Source: Ignavibacteria bacterium UBA6688 (lineage in GTDB: Bacteria > Bacteroidota > Ignavibacteria > UBA10030). From it: 15,859 nucleotides of DNA. The stretch lies in contig DKJQ01000219.1 in NCBI GenBank assembly GCA_002454845.1, forward strand, positions 1 to 15,859. Direction: 5' to 3'. Under the pieces are notes generated by a model, which had not been told where the DNA came from, searched no databases, and was given only the letters and a program-made list of their open reading frames with translations. The position numbers and the translations under genes were made by a program. Positions 14,884 to 15,859 of this stretch are shown one piece after another. Position 1 is the first letter of the stretch. Each line of letters begins with the position of its first letter.

Positions 14884-15107
14884 CGGTTGGTTCTCCTCTT
14901 GAGTGTTGGAGACAGTTCAATCAAAAAATACAAAGGGATTTATCGATCTCGAGCGTCCAGTACAAACGTGTTACTCCTCGGAATGTTTCTCAGGGATGAC
15001 ATGGAAGACTTTCCCGCCCTCATGGGTAAAGACATCAACACGCCTTTTCCCAGCCTGAAATTATTAAGGAGTCCACATCTGTCTGAACCGACAGCGTCAA
15101 ATCGTGC

Positions 15108-15425
15108 ATGAAGCGTGCCTCCCGCCAGGAGCTTTTCCTTCTTGACTCCGCTCTACCTCCGTTGATCGAGCATCCCTGGTCCATGGGCCATGCCTCCATG
15201 GATCAGGTCGCCTCGACGCACGCCGGTATCAACGATCTGATTGTTTGTCCTTCGGTGGGGATGGAGGATGTGAATGATTTGATTGAAGATCCTGACTTCG
15301 CGATGTCCTTTTCATACAAAACTGCACAAGATGTGGTACTCCATGTGACTCAAGAATGCCTGCCAGGGAATGAATCGTCATCTGAGGGAGAAGTGCGGGT
15401 TCTCTGGCGACCCGGCGCACCTTGA
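15108..15425 (+). CDS. Doubtful small hypothetical ORF (105 residues)
   Basis: This is the best open frame in the 589-bp stretch 14884-15472, which otherwise shows no gene. Codon choice is not unlike neighbouring genes and the central part is acidic and well mixed (GMEDVNDLIEDPDFAMSF), but there is no Shine-Dalgarno sequence at 15108 or at the internal ATG codons, no recognisable domain, and no signal peptide or membrane segment. It may be a decayed gene or chance. The upstream part, 14884-15107, holds the dipeptidase leader on the minus strand and nothing else I can name. Confidence 0.25.
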   Translation: MKRASRQELFLLDSALPPLIEHPWSMGHASMDQVASTHAGINDLIVCPSVGMEDVNDLIEDPDFAMSFSYKTAQDVVLHVTQECLPGNESSSEGEVRVLWRPGAP

Positions 15426-15472
15426 CGATTGGACGGGAGTGAGAAGCTCGTGGTGTGATCCGTGCGATGGTC

Positions 15473-15859
15473 CTAACCGGGGTGCGTTACGCGCTGCACT
15501 TCTTCCAGTGAGGTGATGCCGCCCAGCGCTTTCTGTATGCCGTCAAAGTACATATCACGGAAGTTGTTCGCGACTGCGAGCGCCCTGAGTTTACCGGTGG
15601 TGACTTCACCATAGATCACGTCCCGCATCTCTTCGGTGATCGTTAGCACTTCGTGGATGGCAATGCGGCCCTTGTACCCGATCCCGTTGCAGAATTCACA
15701 TCCTGGCCCCTTAAAAAGCGTAATGCCCTTCGGAAGATGTGCAAGGCCGGCGCCCTCCAGGGTGCGAGCGTCCGGTTCATACTCCACCTTACAGCGCGAG
15801 CAAATCCTGCGAATCAACCGCTGAGCCAACACGCCGATAACGGATGAACTCACCCAGAA
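15473..15859 (-). CDS. GspE/PilB-type secretion ATPase, C-terminal fragment (cut by window edge)
   Basis: The frame is open to the window end, so the gene continues beyond 15859 and only its last 129 or so codons are visible. They match the C-terminal end of type II secretion / type IV pilus assembly ATPases: VSSSVIGVLAQRLIRRIC, then two CxxC pairs (CSRC and CEFC) that bind zinc, GYKGRIAIHEVL, and the terminal helices ending at the TAG stop (15473-15475). In the intact protein this hexameric cytoplasmic ATPase powers pilus or pseudopilus assembly. A GTG near the edge (15853) is not a true start because the homology runs through it. The Walker motifs lie outside the window, so PilB and GspE cannot be told apart. 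Confidence 0.9.
   Translation of the reverse strand, partial: FWVSSSVIGVLAQRLIRRICSRCKVEYEPDARTLEGAGLAHLPKGITLFKGPGCEFCNGIGYKGRIAIHEVLTITEEMRDVIYGEVTTGKLRALAVANNFRDMYFDGIQKALGGITSLEEVQRVTHPG

Noticed and set aside
14212..15111. Plus-strand 299-residue open frame
   Set aside because: Most of it is antisense to the M19 dipeptidase, whose active-site residues are all present.

Overview
The window looks like chromosomal DNA of a Gram-negative bacterium, most likely a member of the FCB group (Bacteroidota/Chlorobiota/Ignavibacteria relatives). The pointers are a PorV/PorQ-type outer-membrane barrel protein, a large OmpA-era style envelope gene set with barrel-like C-termini, FecR-type periplasmic protein, lipoprotein signal, and an RseP/DXR pair. 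Several genes have clear Shine-Dalgarno sites (AGGAGG, GGAGG, AGGAG) and the DNA is moderately GC-rich by eye, which argues against a classic Bacteroidia genome. The phylum is an inference; no rRNA or other phylogenetic marker is present. I see no CRISPR array, tRNA, rRNA, transposase or phage gene.

Layout. (1) 1-2709, plus strand: a hairpin-forming intergenic repeat, then dxr (isoprenoid precursor synthesis) and rseP (site-2 protease), a common housekeeping neighbourhood. (2) 2795-7705, plus strand: three exported proteins in a row: a secreted protein of unknown function, a FecR-domain protein with a C-terminal Ig-like module, and an 820-residue protein with two N-terminal Ig-like modules followed by an outer-membrane beta-barrel. 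An intrinsic terminator sits between the last two. (3) 7851-10058, plus strand: an inner-membrane CHASE2 adenylate cyclase with all catalytic residues. (4) 10160-11182, minus strand: a PorV/PorQ-family barrel, convergent with the cyclase across a bidirectional terminator; its long leader holds a terminator-like hairpin just before the ribosome site. (5) 11511-12271, plus strand: a possible small gene, a structured non-coding element and a dodecin. (6) 12341-14883, minus strand: a probable operon of secreted M19 dipeptidase, a stand-alone cyclic-nucleotide-binding protein and a lipoprotein zinc amidase. (7) 14884-15859: a poorly defined stretch with one weak ORF, then the 3' end of a GspE/PilB-type secretion ATPase cut by the window edge.

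How it may fit together. Region 2 plus region 3 reads as an envelope locus spanning outer membrane (barrel), periplasm (FecR, Ig-like modules, CHASE2 sensor domain) and cytoplasm (cAMP production). The FecR protein and the barrel protein share a recognisably similar Ig-like module. Three kilobases away, a single-domain cAMP-binding protein lies between two peptidoglycan/peptide hydrolases. A cAMP-based envelope-sensing system is therefore the most interesting hypothesis here, but physical interaction and shared regulation are inference from gene order and domain content only.
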